NCBI GenBank assembly: GCA_017354895.1
Contig: CP071496.1
Coordinates: 744,001 to 808,000, forward strand
From: Podospora comata
Lineage: Eukaryota; Ascomycota; Sordariomycetes; Sordariales; Podosporaceae
DNA: 64,000 nucleotides
Direction of reading: 5' to 3'
This document shows, one piece after another, positions 9,898 through 20,006 of the stretch. How positions within the stretch are numbered: the stretch's first letter is position 1; every line of letters begins with the position of its first letter. A program made the translations under genes and the position numbers. The notes below the pieces were generated by a model. It worked only from the letters and a program-made list of their open reading frames with translations, was not told where the DNA came from and ran no database searches.

Positions 9898-11215
9898 ATG
9901 GAATCCATCAACGGTAAGTGCTCAGGTACCAACTTGTTTGACCGCATAAGCACTGAAATCACCTTTGCGGTCATCAGGCCATCTGGCCTATCGGAATGGG
10001 TCTCTAGAGATGACCCCGGATTTGGAGCGGGCTGAGAAAGATTGGGCATCGTGTGGCAAGACGACTGGAATCATCAACTTCATCGCCCCCCTCCCCAAAT
10101 GGGACACGGAAAAGCCTTTCAACCTGACCTGGCCGCTTCCTCCCAATCAGCCAAAGACCAACTCGATCTACGAGGAGCGAAGGGTACAAATCGCTGATGG
10201 TAGAGGAAGAGAATCTGTCTTCTTAATGGACCTTCATGGTTTCGAATTCGCTACCATACCCGCCGGGGACACTCTGCGCAGCAAAGAAGCCATTGAGACG
10301 GAGTATGTCGCTCAGACGGAATCGTGGGTGAAGGACTATCTCAATGCCGAAATGGTCATCGCTTTTGACTACGCGGTAGAGCTCCCTGTCCTCTCATTTC
10401 TTGCCGGCTTGCTGGTCTCAAGTTGGAAATTTGCGGCTAAGATATTTTCGGCCAGATGCGTGAAGTGAAGAGGAAGCTCAGACCTGGCCAACGGATCCAG
10501 TGGCATGAAATGCGACCGGCGGCCAGAAACGCCCACACAGGTACGTGAACTTGCAAAAAATGAGAAAAACAAAAGAAAAGAAAACCCCTCTTATCTCTCA
10601 AATCAAGTGGTTCTGACAATTTTCGCGTCATTCGGGCCCCAGACCAAACTCCAGAGGCAGCGTTCAATCGACTCAAGCTTTATTTCGGTGATCAAACCAC
10701 CAACTTGATACGTGGGCGGGTTCGATTTATCAAGTGAGTTGATATCATCTCAGACTCAAACAAAACAGGCTCCTAGTCTGTATCAAGGTGCCGTAACTTA
10801 CACGAAGCTGGAAAAGTGTATGGCGTCCTCTCATCGAGCCATTGCAAGATACTCCTCTCGCGGTTTTGGATGCCCGAACTCTGGCCAAAGAAGATCTGAT
10901 CGCTCACGACATTGTTTACCCTCATCATTTGGGTGAGAATTACCTCATCAAGTTCAACGCCAAACATCGATGGTACTATCTTGATCGTATGACAACGGAA
11001 GAGTGCATTCTCATCAAGAACTTTGATTCTGAGCTACAAGGTTCTGCAAGGAGTTGAGTGCCCTGCTTCATTACCACAAAGATCGCATCATCCCGGGTCC
11101 ATAATACTAACATGCCTACCCAGTGTGCCCACATGCTGCATTCACTGATTCAAATACGCCTGACGATGCCCTTTGGCGGAAGAGTGTTGAGGTGAGGCTG
11201 ATGGTATTCAACTGA
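9898..11215 (+). CDS. CmcJ/NvfI-family (GA4 desaturase/AsaB-like) oxygenase (305 aa)
   Basis: Six exons: 9898-9913, 9978-10375, 10456-10540, 10643-10733, 10817-11052 and 11124-11215, totalling 918 nt. The first exon encodes five residues plus one base of the next codon. The product shows the order of conserved blocks I know from this family: INFIAPLPKW near the N-terminus; RNAHTDQTPEAAFNRL (the H-x-D-Q block that would supply iron ligands); RVRFINVWRPL; PLAVLDA; RWYYLDRMTTEECILIKNFDS; SARMCPHAAFTDSN; and VEVRLMVFN at the C-terminus. Fungal relatives act in secondary metabolism as 2-oxoglutarate/iron-type hydroxylases or desaturases. The substrate here is unknown, and no polyketide or peptide synthase lies in the window. 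Donors are mostly GTAAGT/GTACGT/GTGAGT; the fifth (GTTGAG) is weak. The frame is intact. Confidence 0.83.
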
Positions 11216-11399
11216 GCTACAGCTCTCAAGGACACTGGCGATATCATCCGAGGCTAGGTCTCTAGCTCCTTATTCAGTGTTTGGGGAAATGCATGGCGGC
11301 CCGTCAGAACGGATGTGGGTAGTCCTTTTGCTGTAAGGTAGTCATTCACCAAGCGAAGAAGGCCAACGTCATGACCTGGTTTCTCTCATTAGCATCGTT

Positions 11400-13851
11400 C
11401 TAGCAGCATCGTTCATTCAAGAAAGGATCATTCAAACCACCTTTCGGCCCTACGATGGACAATGAAACTGGGAAGTATTCTTGGTTTCCCGTGATGTCTG
11501 ACTGGAATTGGCATTGTCCAACTACCCCATAAGTCAGAAAGGGATTGAGCGCTTGGTTCAAGATCAGAGATACTGTACCTGGAACAATGAAATTTGGGAC
11601 TCCTGAGAGAGACGCATGAAGATTTGAATCAAAACCATCGAAGTTGCGTGTCTCTGGAGGGCTGTGGTCGATAAGCACGTATTCAAAGTGAAGGGGTAGT
11701 AAGGCTGCGGCTCACCCCAAGTATTCATCTCGGTAGTCCAGTTTATACCGAGGCACTATCAGAATAGTGTTCTCGTCATTGAGGACATGTTCGAGAAACC
11801 ATGAGTTGTGCAAGGACACCTCTGCCAAGGCATTCCGCCTTCGGCTTTCAGATAGAGACCTCCCTTTGTCCCTGTGTGTAGTGTATGGCAATTAGCTCGC
11901 GGGTACCTTCATGTACAAATACGGGGGCCTCACCAGAGATATTGCGTAACCTTGCAAACATATGGGTCAGAGCCAAATTTGGCCCTGTAATCCTTTCTGA
12001 AGTCGGAAAGATATGTCCAAAACTCACTGTAGATCGTGTCTATGAAGGTCTGTGGGAGGTCCGGAATCAGATTTCGTTGGGAAAAAGTGAATATTGCTGG
12101 AGATCTAACCTTGTTGAATGTTTCAAAGAACCCGCCTCTGATATGCGCTGGTTTTGTGCCGTTCCAATGCTCTTCAATCGAGAGGTCAACTTTGTCTGCC
12201 CCAAGCCAGTCTGCTAGAGATGAAACCCAGGTCTCGCTCAGTTTCTGGACACCAGTATGATCAGACCAGTACTCCTTCGGGAAAAGGATTCGAGTTGGAA
12301 GAAGGGCCTGTTTAACAGTTAGACTTCGCGGAACTCGGTGAATTTATTGGCGAGAAAAGAACGTTCTCGAGCTTCCTCAGAATGGGCCAGCCAGCTTTGA
12401 CCAAAGTCTAGCATCATCTGACTACTTCGTCCCAGGAAGCCAGGAGTGTGAAAGATTCTGTATTCAGGTTAATATATAGCTGTGATGGCGCTCGAATGTG
12501 GACCATACCCGCAAGGCAACACGACATCAGAAGTTTCGTTCCCATCATGCGAGGGCCGAAAGCCGTAAATGCCATGTGCAACGGCTGGATCTCGTATACT
12601 TCCGCCAGCTTCAGAAACCAGTCAGTAAGCTCTAAGGAGTTGCGTGGCGGGAGTCATTTTTCTAGACATTACCATCTGTGCCTAACGTGATATCCAACCA
12701 TGGGTATGCTGTCAAGCTCGAGGCAGATCCTGTACTGCTCCCTGTTGCTGCGATGTAACCGTCACCACGAGCGTTGAAGGGATAGAAGTAATCGCACCAG
12801 TCCCCAATTATTTCTTGGCTGCCACCAAATTCCACAGTCTTGGTTTTGCCAACAATCACTCCTCCAAGGTCAATGACAGATCTTACAGCATCTGAGGAGA
12901 TCTCGGATACGGTGCTCATTGATCGATATGCACGATTTCCACAGCCAGTGTGAACCCCTTTCAGATGAAAAAGATCTTTGACTGCAACCCTCACTCCTGC
13001 CAGAGGGCTTTCCTTGGACTTGGATTTCTTCATCTTGGAGGGAACAGCTACACAAAGGGATGAGTTGCCGTAAGCAGCCGCGTTGAGGTTCTCATATCTG
13101 ATCGAGGTTTAGCTTGGGATACATGAGGTCACTGGCACGGTTGAGAAGTATTTCTTACATATGGGGATCTTGCTGAGACGGAATCGTACTCAGGATGAAG
13201 GCTTCCTTGTCGTCTGGATAGAGCCTCCAGGCGCTAAAAAGGCCTGAGCTCGAGAAGAAATATGGCCCGGGAGATATCCCAGTCGTCGCCGTCGCCCCGG
13301 TCACATGGAAGAGCGTACGGCAACCCCAAGATTCCACCAACGTCAGTACACGGCGATCAATGGATGCCTCGTCAGAAAAAAGCAGCACATTGCTCAAGAA
13401 GTCGTCACAAAAGACATCGTCGTTTTGCAACCATGATGTATATGTCTTGCGAAGATCGTCTGCCAGATTCTCCGTGTCGCCGGGGAGAAAGCAAGCTATC
13501 GTTTCAAGGTGAAGCGAGTTTGTGAGTTGAATGTCGTACTGATTTCAACAAAAGAATCAGCAGTGGGCGCCGGCTTGTAACATGGATGCCAACGTAACCG
13601 AGATCAAAAATACTTACATCGCATTGTCCTTGAATCACGAATGCCTTCGGCCCAAGCTGGATAACGGTTGTTGTGCGCACGACAGTGGGGTTCCTAGCAT
13701 CTCCCAAGCTCCTATGGCTGTGTGCAGTTCCCAAACATTTGAGAAATGACAAGGGCGACGATAAGAGGCTGAACTTCGGCGTCACATCAGTCGTTGTGGA
13801 CGGGGTGATCGGTATTTTGGACACCGACACCGACATCTTTGCTCCTCGCAT
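11400..13851 (-). pseudogene. Amidase-signature family protein, near-complete, one apparent frameshift
   Basis: Exons run from ATG 13851: 13851-13618, 13538-13159, 13097-12673, 12608-12509, 12457 onward, then four or five more to the TAG at 11400. An N-terminal ~150-residue extension (SGLFSAWRLYPDDKEAF) precedes the amidase core. The core shows [13 protein letters not shown] (catalytic Lys), GSSTGSASS (cis-Ser and nucleophile region) and [19 protein letters not shown]. Later blocks are FHTPGFLGR, LLPTRILFPKEYW and the C-terminal [14 protein letters not shown]. Between KFTEF and LLPTRILFP the frame shifts by one base near 12328-12333; adding one base there gives a continuous product. I found no convincing intron that explains it. 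Expected reaction is hydrolysis of an amide (Ser-cisSer-Lys). There is no signal peptide. The gene is either freshly inactivated or affected by a base-call error. Confidence 0.7.
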
Positions 13852-14443
13852 GTTGGATGAGTGGGGAAGTTCAGGAGAAAGACACAACAGTGGGTGGCTG
13901 TGAATTTATGGGCAGGAATTCTGGAGTGAGATAAGCGGCCAATCGGGTCCAGGCCGCTCGCGCAGGGTGTACCGCCGGAAAACCTCTGACTGGTGACACC
14001 AGAAGACTGGCGATGACCAAATTTAACGGAATCAAGAATGGTGATGGAAACAGCCGTAATTCCAGCACGATAAATACAGTTCCGTGTCTTTTCCCTACCT
14101 TGTGTTAGAACAAATCCAGCCCCCCCGGCCAGAACCCGCAGAGAACCGACACTGGCTAGATAATGCCTACCTACCTAAAAGGTTCACAAACCTCCTTATC
14201 AACCCAGGTAAGATAGGCACTGTAAGGTTATGTTTAGCGGTGATATACCGCACTGTGTTACACAGAGATCTGCTCACATCTTACAAAAAGCGGGGGATTG
14301 ACTGATGAAGGACAGGAGCAAAATAGTATCAGGAAATATAAACACTCAATTACCTCTCAGGGTACTTCCGTGATCTGACGCAACATGGATTGCAACTTCC
14401 ATGACATGTGACAATCTAAGCGGACCAAACACAAATCCGGTTA
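13852..14443. other. Intergenic region, no gene seen
   Basis: Upstream region of the amidase gene and left flank of the transposon. TACCTACC runs at 14168-14180. No frame with family resemblance. Confidence 0.5.
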
Positions 14444-14486
14444 ACGTATATTATAAGCGAGCGACCAATATAAGCGAGCGACCAGT
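14444..14486 (+). repeat. Left terminal inverted repeat of the pogo copy
   Basis: Matches the inverted right end at 15522-15564 with about one mismatch over the first 40 bases. Contains a direct doublet of the GCGAGCGACC motif that could serve as paired transposase-binding sites. Confidence 0.85.
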
Positions 14487-14542
14487 TTTTTCACGCGACG
14501 CGTAACCTCACCCTCAAAACCTCATTTTCTCAACAATCCAAA

Positions 14543-15460
14543 ATGCCATCTACTTCAAAGGAAGCCTATATAATCTTAGCCCTTGAGGCTCTTCAAAATA
14601 ATAAAAGTCTAAGTGTATTAGCTGCAGCCAAGATATATAACGTCGATCGCAGTACGCTCAGACACCGACGCGCTGGCCGGCCTGCACGACGCGATACTAC
14701 GCCCAAATCGAAGAAGCTCACTTAATCCGAAGAGGATGCTATTGTTCAATACGTTATTGAGCTATGTACTCGAGCTTTTCCACTAAGATTACGTGGTGTG
14801 GAAGATATAGCTAACTAACTGCTACGCGTACGCGACGCGCCCCCTATTGGCAAGCTCTGGGCACATAACTTCGTTAAACGCTAGCCACAGCTCCGTACGC
14901 GTTTTACGCGTAGATACGACTACTAGAGGGCTAAGTGCGAAGATCCAAAGGTCATTACCGAGTGGTTTACGCTCGTACGGAACACTAAAGCCAAGTACGG
15001 TATTATAAATAATAATATCTATAATTTCGACGAGACTGGGTTTATAATAGGCATTATTAAGACTCGCATTACTAACCATCAAAATAGCTCCCCGACTTCA
15101 ATGCTGGCTGCGGTAGACCAGCTTGCTAAGGGTACAACGGCTATAATACACCAGGTGGCTCTCCTTCGTGCAGAGGTCTCTTCGCTCCGTAAGGCCAATG
15201 AGGCACTAAGTAAGCGCCGGAGAGCCAAAAAAACACGTGTGAGGCTTGGAGGGTCACTTACTGTACAAGAGGCACAGGATCTACTGGATCAGAAGGCCGT
15301 GGATAGGGAGGGAGTGCAAGAAACGCAGCCGGATAGTAGTAATGCAGGGGGGGCTCGTACGAAGGTTCAGTGCTGTAGTGTGTGCGGCAAGCCTGGCCAT
15401 AATGCGCGCACTTGCCAGGAAGCTGCAGATGCCTCAGATTCAGCTGTTTCTGATGTAATT
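14543..15460 (+). pseudogene. Pogo-type transposase relic (HTH and zinc knuckle kept, DDE core lost)
   Basis: ATG at 14543 opens an N-terminal helix-turn-helix (SVLAAAKIYNVDRSTLRHR, psq-like). The product then decays through several stops, with recognisable stretches such as YNFDETGF, the start of the DDE domain. The sequence then jumps directly to the C-terminal part (SPTSMLAAVDQLAKG; RRRAKKTRVRLGGSLT). The end has a C-x2-C-x4-H-x4-C zinc knuckle (CSVCGKPGHNARTC). The missing stretch corresponds to most of the DDE catalytic domain, so the copy cannot mobilise itself. Several stops fit CAG/CAA-to-TAG/TAA transitions, consistent with mild RIP. The C-terminal half is in much better condition than the N-terminal half. 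Confidence 0.83.
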
Positions 15461-15521
15461 ATGGTTGCTTCCTTGTATTGTTGTGTAGTAATTGAGGATA
15501 ATGGTATAAGGGTTGTGAAAA

Positions 15522-15564
15522 AGTGGTCGCTCGCTTATATTGGTCGCTCGCTTATAATGTACGT
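15522..15564 (-). repeat. Right terminal inverted repeat of the pogo copy
   Basis: Inverted counterpart of 14444-14486, ending TACGT before the TA duplication. Contains the same doubled GCGAGCGACC motif. Confidence 0.85.
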
Positions 15565-15711
15565 TACCATATGCCGGGACATAACTCTTGGAGGTGATTC
15601 TTCCATAGCACCAAATGTGCCCCACAGAACTTCCCACCTCTTTTCACCCAGTGAATGCGGCGGAAAGCAGGCGGAAACGCCACAACCTGGTTAGCCATAA
15701 TGTGTAGTTAA

Positions 15712-16071
15712 CCACAGGAGAAGCCGCAGAAGAACCCTCGGTGCTATCCAAAGGCACTGCAAACTATCATTCAATCCCTATCAACTATTCTTTCAGGGCC
15801 TGTTGATGTTTTCAAGACCCTCTCAAGTATCCTTGAAGGCCTTCTTGCTATCTTTGAACGCCTTCTTACTATCTTTGAACGCCTTCTTACTATACTTGAA
15901 GCCTATTGCATGATATTCATTAGCGTGTTAGCTATTCTTCAAGCCGCTTCTCTTAAGTTGCTGTGGCACTTATTTTGTATGGGAGGAGGCCTGCTCGAGA
16001 ACAAAAGCAGCAATCTGAATCAAGACAAATTAACTTATGGCTTTCGAAATTGTAGCTCTAGGATGTCTTAG
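15712..16071 (+). CDS. Possible heptad-repeat protein exon (about 119 codons)
   Basis: An open frame of 119 codons lacks an early ATG. An ATG at 15615 followed by a possible intron (GTGAAT at about 15650 to CCACAG at 15717) would supply one in phase. The product is dominated by Leu/Ile/Phe at heptad spacing (ILEGLLA, IFERLLT, IFERLLT, ILEAYCM), followed by a hydrophobic segment. A 21-bp tandem repeat encodes exactly seven residues, so the helix periodicity is conserved at the DNA level. It could form an amphipathic helix or coiled coil. No family recognised; may not be a gene. Confidence 0.3.
   Translation, partial: PQEKPQKNPRCYPKALQTIIQSLSTILSGPVDVFKTLSSILEGLLAIFERLLTIFERLLTILEAYCMIFISVLAILQAASLKLLWHLFCMGGGLLENKSSNLNQDKLTYGFRNCSSRMS
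15828..15903 (+). repeat. 21-bp tandem repeat, about 3.6 copies
   Basis: Unit TATCTTTGAACGCCTTCTTAC at 15828, 15849 and 15870, with a partial unit from 15891. The first unit differs at four positions and the second and third are identical. Confidence 0.9.
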
Positions 16072-16451
16072 CTTTTTTCTAGTAGACTAGTGTAATAAAT
16101 TGAAAGCTGAATCCGTGCTTGAAACATAATCTCGGATGGGAGAAAACAGGTAAGGCGTGAACGTTATATCATGTGTCATCCTTTAACATACCTCTTCTTG
16201 ACTCATAGCGGCCATGGAACGGTGCACCCCTTAATTCCAAATGTATTTGGACTCCATGCATACCTCACCTAGGATACCCGATGTTAGCTGTACCCGGGCC
16301 GAACCCATGCCCGCGAACATCTGGAAAATCGGCAGGTTTTAACGAGCCTGCTTGACGCCATTTCCGCCGGTAGATTGATCACCGATTCTCGTAGATGGAG
16401 GTTGTTTTTATGCTCAGAAATACGAATGTACTTATAAATTTTTATGAATGC
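16072..16451. other. Intergenic region, no gene seen
   Basis: 3' flank of the secreted DUF4185/DUF5005-like gene. Nothing recognised apart from ordinary AT-richer spacer. Confidence 0.45.
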
Positions 16452-17940
16452 TTAAGAAAACTCAATCTTCAACACCTCTATATGGTTGTTATTCGTGTAC
16501 GACACCGTCAAAGTCTTTCCCGTCTCATCCAAATAAGGGTGCGCCATACCAGCGTACACGAGGCCCTTATCGATGGGCGTGGCCTGGAAGACTTGTACAT
16601 CCGGGGTCCAGGGTCCTTCCAATTTGTCTGCTGTTCGTATGAAGACCGAGCCACCAGCTAGAACACCATAATGCCAGTGTTTGCGATACTTCTTGCAATA
16701 TGCGAAGGACATAACTCACTAATTCCCAAATGCACCAACAAGTAACACCCCCAGTACTCGCTCCAGTGAATCTGCCCCTGGCCACTTCCCCACATCACCG
16801 AAGCCTCGGTATCGAACCGATCCAAGACCCTTCTGCTCCAGCCCTTCTGCCTCCCCCAGTAGTACTCATACGCCCCCAAGTTGAACGCGTGCCTTGTCTT
16901 CACCCTGGCAAGGTAGTGGTAGTTGATGTTGCTTCAGTCCTTGATGTATGTGGGGGGACCGCCCCAGATGTAGATGTAGTCTGACCTTTCGTCTCTGTAC
17001 GTAATTTGATCACCATACCTGGCGTACTTGGTCGAGTCCCACCACCACCCTTGGGGTCCGTAGCGGTGGACAACAGTGGGCACGCCATCGATGAGATTGA
17101 CTTGGGCTACGCCGGCACCAATGAGGCCGCGAGATTCGTTGCCATTCTGGTTAATTTCATCAACATCTCATGTGATAGTGAGGGCCTGGATAGGGGACTT
17201 ACAACAAGGCAATACAACACCCCGGTCCCAGTCCTCTCATCAATCTCACAAATACTCGTGCCGCCAAAGCCATACTGATTCGTTTCCCCCCACTCTTCAA
17301 CAAAAGGCACAAACTGCAACTGATGTGGCACCGGCTTGTCATCGTTCAAATGGAGATCCACCACCTTCAGCGGGTCGTCGGTTAGCAGTGATATGGAGTC
17401 CCGGACCATTCCGTGGAACCCTGGCGGATCAAGAAACATATCTGTCACCCCTGGGGCGCACCAGAGGGTGTCACCAAATATGGAGTACCATTTCCCTCCT
17501 AGCTTGCCAGCAAAGCCTAGATCGCGATAGGAACAGGAGTTGTTTGCTACTTGGTACCCGAGCCAGGTTACCTTGGCGACGTTGTTCGCCAGGGGATTGA
17601 TGCCAGATGGCACAGTATTGTCGACGACGACCTTATTCGGGAGGGTGGAGTTGTCAACAGTGATGGTGACATTTGATATGTCGTTGCTTTGGACGGTACT
17701 CGTACTGAGGGTGGTAGCAGGAACTGGCTCAGTGCTGAATGAGGTGGTGTCAGGGTAGGATGTCGTCAACGTAGCTGAGTTGGCTGTTGGGGTAGTATCA
17801 GACACAACTTGGGCTATTGTTGTAGAGTTAGCTGCCACATCTATGGTCAAGGTGGTGTCTTCTGGCTCTGGGCAGGCAGAGGAAACAGAAAGAATAGTGA
17901 AAGCAACCACTGAGAGCCGGCGTATCCTTGAAGCTGCCAT
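16452..17940 (-). pseudogene. Secreted protein resembling DUF4185/DUF5005 (GH-like beta-propeller), one in-frame TGA
   Basis: Exons 17940-17203, 17146-16720 and 16657-16452 total 1371 nt in phase. ATG 17940 opens a signal peptide (RRLSVVAFTILSVSSAC). A Ser/Thr-rich linker of ~90 residues, probably O-glycosylated, follows. The folded part contains VTWLGYQVANNSCSYRDLGF, GGKWYSIFGDTLWC, GFGGTSICEIDERTG, DERSDYIYIWGG, and the end VSYTNNNHIEVLKIEF. The early blocks (S-x-R-D-L-G-F and I-F-G-D-T) resemble secreted fungal and bacterial DUF4185/DUF5005-type proteins, presumed polysaccharide-active propellers. The frame is interrupted once by TGA at 16934-16936, where a Trp (TGG) would fit. Everything downstream is open to a normal terminus. 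Either a recent nonsense change, an error, or read-through. Confidence 0.68.
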
Positions 17941-19043
17941 CACTTGTCTGACGTAGGCCGAGAGAGGCCTGTAAAAAGAACGACAAGGTCGGAAAGAGAT
18001 AATGCAGTCGAAACTAGGGTCCCACTGGGGGGGCAGTGGTTGAAAAGACAATTTAAACGCGAAGACGCCAATGGAGGGCGCGCGTCAAGAAGAGACAGTG
18101 GCTGGAATGGGTTGGGAGACTGGTGGAATCCCATGCTGCTAGTGGAGAACCAGACGAACACCAGTGCTTATCCCAGCCTCTTGACATGAACACCTGTCAC
18201 TGCGTGTACAGTCACAGCGTGTTCGTATCTGCAACAATCCCAACCACTTGGACCGGCTACCCCTGGGTGGATAAAGGGGTACCTGCGGGATTGCATTAGT
18301 GAGACAACGTGCCAGCGGCGTGGCCGATGATGGTAACCTGAAGAGAAGGGAGCTTTTGCTACGAAATGTCATGAAAAATCCTCCTCTAGGACCTCGTTGA
18401 ACAAGATCCGTGTGTGGTGGCTGTTATTCTTCGACAGAATAGGAGGGCCGGTGATGCATATAATTTTGTGGCCGTGAGCCGCATGCCCTGATGACAGCGG
18501 GCAAGAGAGGGAGTGGCTGGATCATAGGCAGCCTCATAATAAATGCCTCAAGACATCGGCGGGAACATAATAGTGCCGGGACGTGTTATCGCACACACCT
18601 GGATATTGACTCCACGATGAGCCCTTCGAGGTAGCATCATGGCGAGGACGTAGCTTCTTCGCCTTGGCAACGATCTTGCGGACGAGGGGTCGCATAATTG
18701 TCGTCTTGCGATTGATGTTTAAGAAGATCACAGAGGAAAGAGGCTGCAGAAAAGCACCACGATGGACGAAATTGCCATGGTGAACTGGCTATGTTGAACC
18801 TGTTCACAATGACCTTGAGTCCGAGTGATGGTGGTGATGGTGGGGTCGAGCGAGGGAGGTACCTGGCAGTACCGAGTACCAAATGGCCGAGTGGTCTAAG
18901 GAGCCAGGTTGGGATCCATCCAAAAAATGCCAAGAGAAGTTTGACCTGTTATCAAGGTGACAGTTACCTGCGCTGTGTAACAACCATCTCCAATCGGTGG
19001 CCGTCGTCAAGAACAAAAGTCAGGTCCGTTTAACAGACAAAAA
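17941..19043. other. Intergenic region with tRNA-like fragment, no gene seen
   Basis: Upstream region of the secreted-protein gene and downstream region of the MADS-like ORF. Short frames present show no family signal. The only recognisable piece is the tRNA-like half at about 18881-18918. Confidence 0.4.
18881..18918 (+). other. 5'-half tRNA-like fragment (Leu/Ser-type D-arm)
   Basis: AAATGGCCGAGTGGTCTAAG followed by GAGCCAGG matches the D-arm and anticodon-stem side of a class II tRNA such as tRNA-Leu. The variable arm, T-arm (GGTTCRAAYC) and 3' acceptor strand do not follow. It is a truncated copy, not a functional gene. Confidence 0.35.
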
Positions 19044-19529
19044 TCACCAGGATCCTAGCGGCGGCAGCTGCTCGTCGCCACTGTCTGTCAATTTCTGATT
19101 GGCTAGCGATAAGCCCAGAGGCAACTCCTGATCTGTCCTTCTGGTTTCGGCTGTCCAGGCCGGAGAAGCTGTCTCATTCGAATCTCCGTAAGATGAACCA
19201 TAAGTGGCTGAATAGTCAGGCCAGGTGCTGTAGTCTTCGGAAGGGATATTGTGTGCCGGGGCAGACTGTTGTCGCTGTCGATGACTGATAGTCAGGAAGT
19301 CGTCTGAGCTGGAGATGTGGCTCAGAGAGTGGATAAGTGATGGAACATGAGATTTAATGAATCCATTGGATGACTCCTATGCGTATCGTTGGCCATTTTT
19401 ACCCTTGATTATGACCGCGATATCTTCCTGGTAAAAGTCGAAGTATGTGAAAGACTTTTTGAAGATGCCGCGCTGGCGATTTCGTCTTCCGATTTCATAA
19501 TTCTTGTTTCGGCTGCGTGTGCGAGGCAT
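19044..19529 (-). pseudogene. MADS-box-like protein, one in-frame TAG (161 codons)
   Basis: ATG at 19529 starts MPRTRSRNKNYEI, followed by RRNRQRGIFKKSFTYFDF, then EDIAVIIKGKNGQRYA. The R-x-x-(K/R)-G-I-x-K-K-(A/S)-(Y/F) core followed by a hydrophobic strand and G-x-x-Y matches the SRF/MADS DNA-binding fold. A TAG lies at 19377-19379, right after GQRYA; the frame then continues for another 110 codons (SSNGFIKSHVPSL, a Ser/Thr/Tyr-rich tail) to TGA at 19044-19046. It lies on the border of the RIP block, which may explain the nonsense change. If once active it was a small DNA-binding protein. Assignment rests on the motif only. Confidence 0.5.
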
Positions 19530-20006
19530 ATTGTGAAAGTGTAAAGCGTAGAGTTTAAATCTGGAGCTTCGGCCTTAAAACTCGCGATTGTCCGATATAA
19601 ATCCTTTTCGCCGTCTATTTGCAGCCGATGCGTCTTTGCCGCAAAAGCCGCGGGCTAAGCCCGGTTGTTGGACGGAGATGTGGGGCGCAACGCGGTGCCG
19701 GGTGCCGTCCATACGGGGGATGCAAAAGCGGTTAAAACAGCCAACCAAAAAGCTTCAATTAACGCCTCAAATATGTTTGTTAGTGATATTGAAGTTAATT
19801 ATAGACTTTAGACGAACCGCGCGGCTTGATGTGGGGTATTGAATATAAACGAGTTTATTCTTCGATTTCAGCACATGTGGCTTGTGATATACAAGTTCCA
19901 CATCCACGTAGACTATTGTCAAGGTATCGATTTCACAAAGACTATATAACAAATACACAGTTCTAAAACTTGAAGCTTTTCTCTTTCCTTCGTCTGATGC
20001 CTTACA
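19530..20006. other. Transition zone to the AT-rich block, no gene seen
   Basis: GC content falls from left to right. One short TTG-initiated frame is present (19588-19842) but shows no family signal. Confidence 0.4.

Larger units (their letters stand above)
14444..15564 (+). mobile_element. Pogo/Fot1-type DNA transposon, internally deleted copy
   Basis: The element is bounded by inverted ends starting ACGTAYATTATAAGCGAGCG and flanked by TA on both sides (14442-14443 and 15565-15566), the target duplication of Tc1/mariner-pogo elements. Each end carries two tandem copies of a short motif (ATAAGCGAGCGACCA). Length is 1121 bp against 1862 bp for the second copy at 37608-39469, so about 0.74 kb of the middle, including the catalytic part, is missing. 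Confidence 0.88.

Noticed and set aside
15840-15905. CRISPR-like array
   Set aside because: The 21-bp units are directly adjacent without spacers, and the organism is a fungus.
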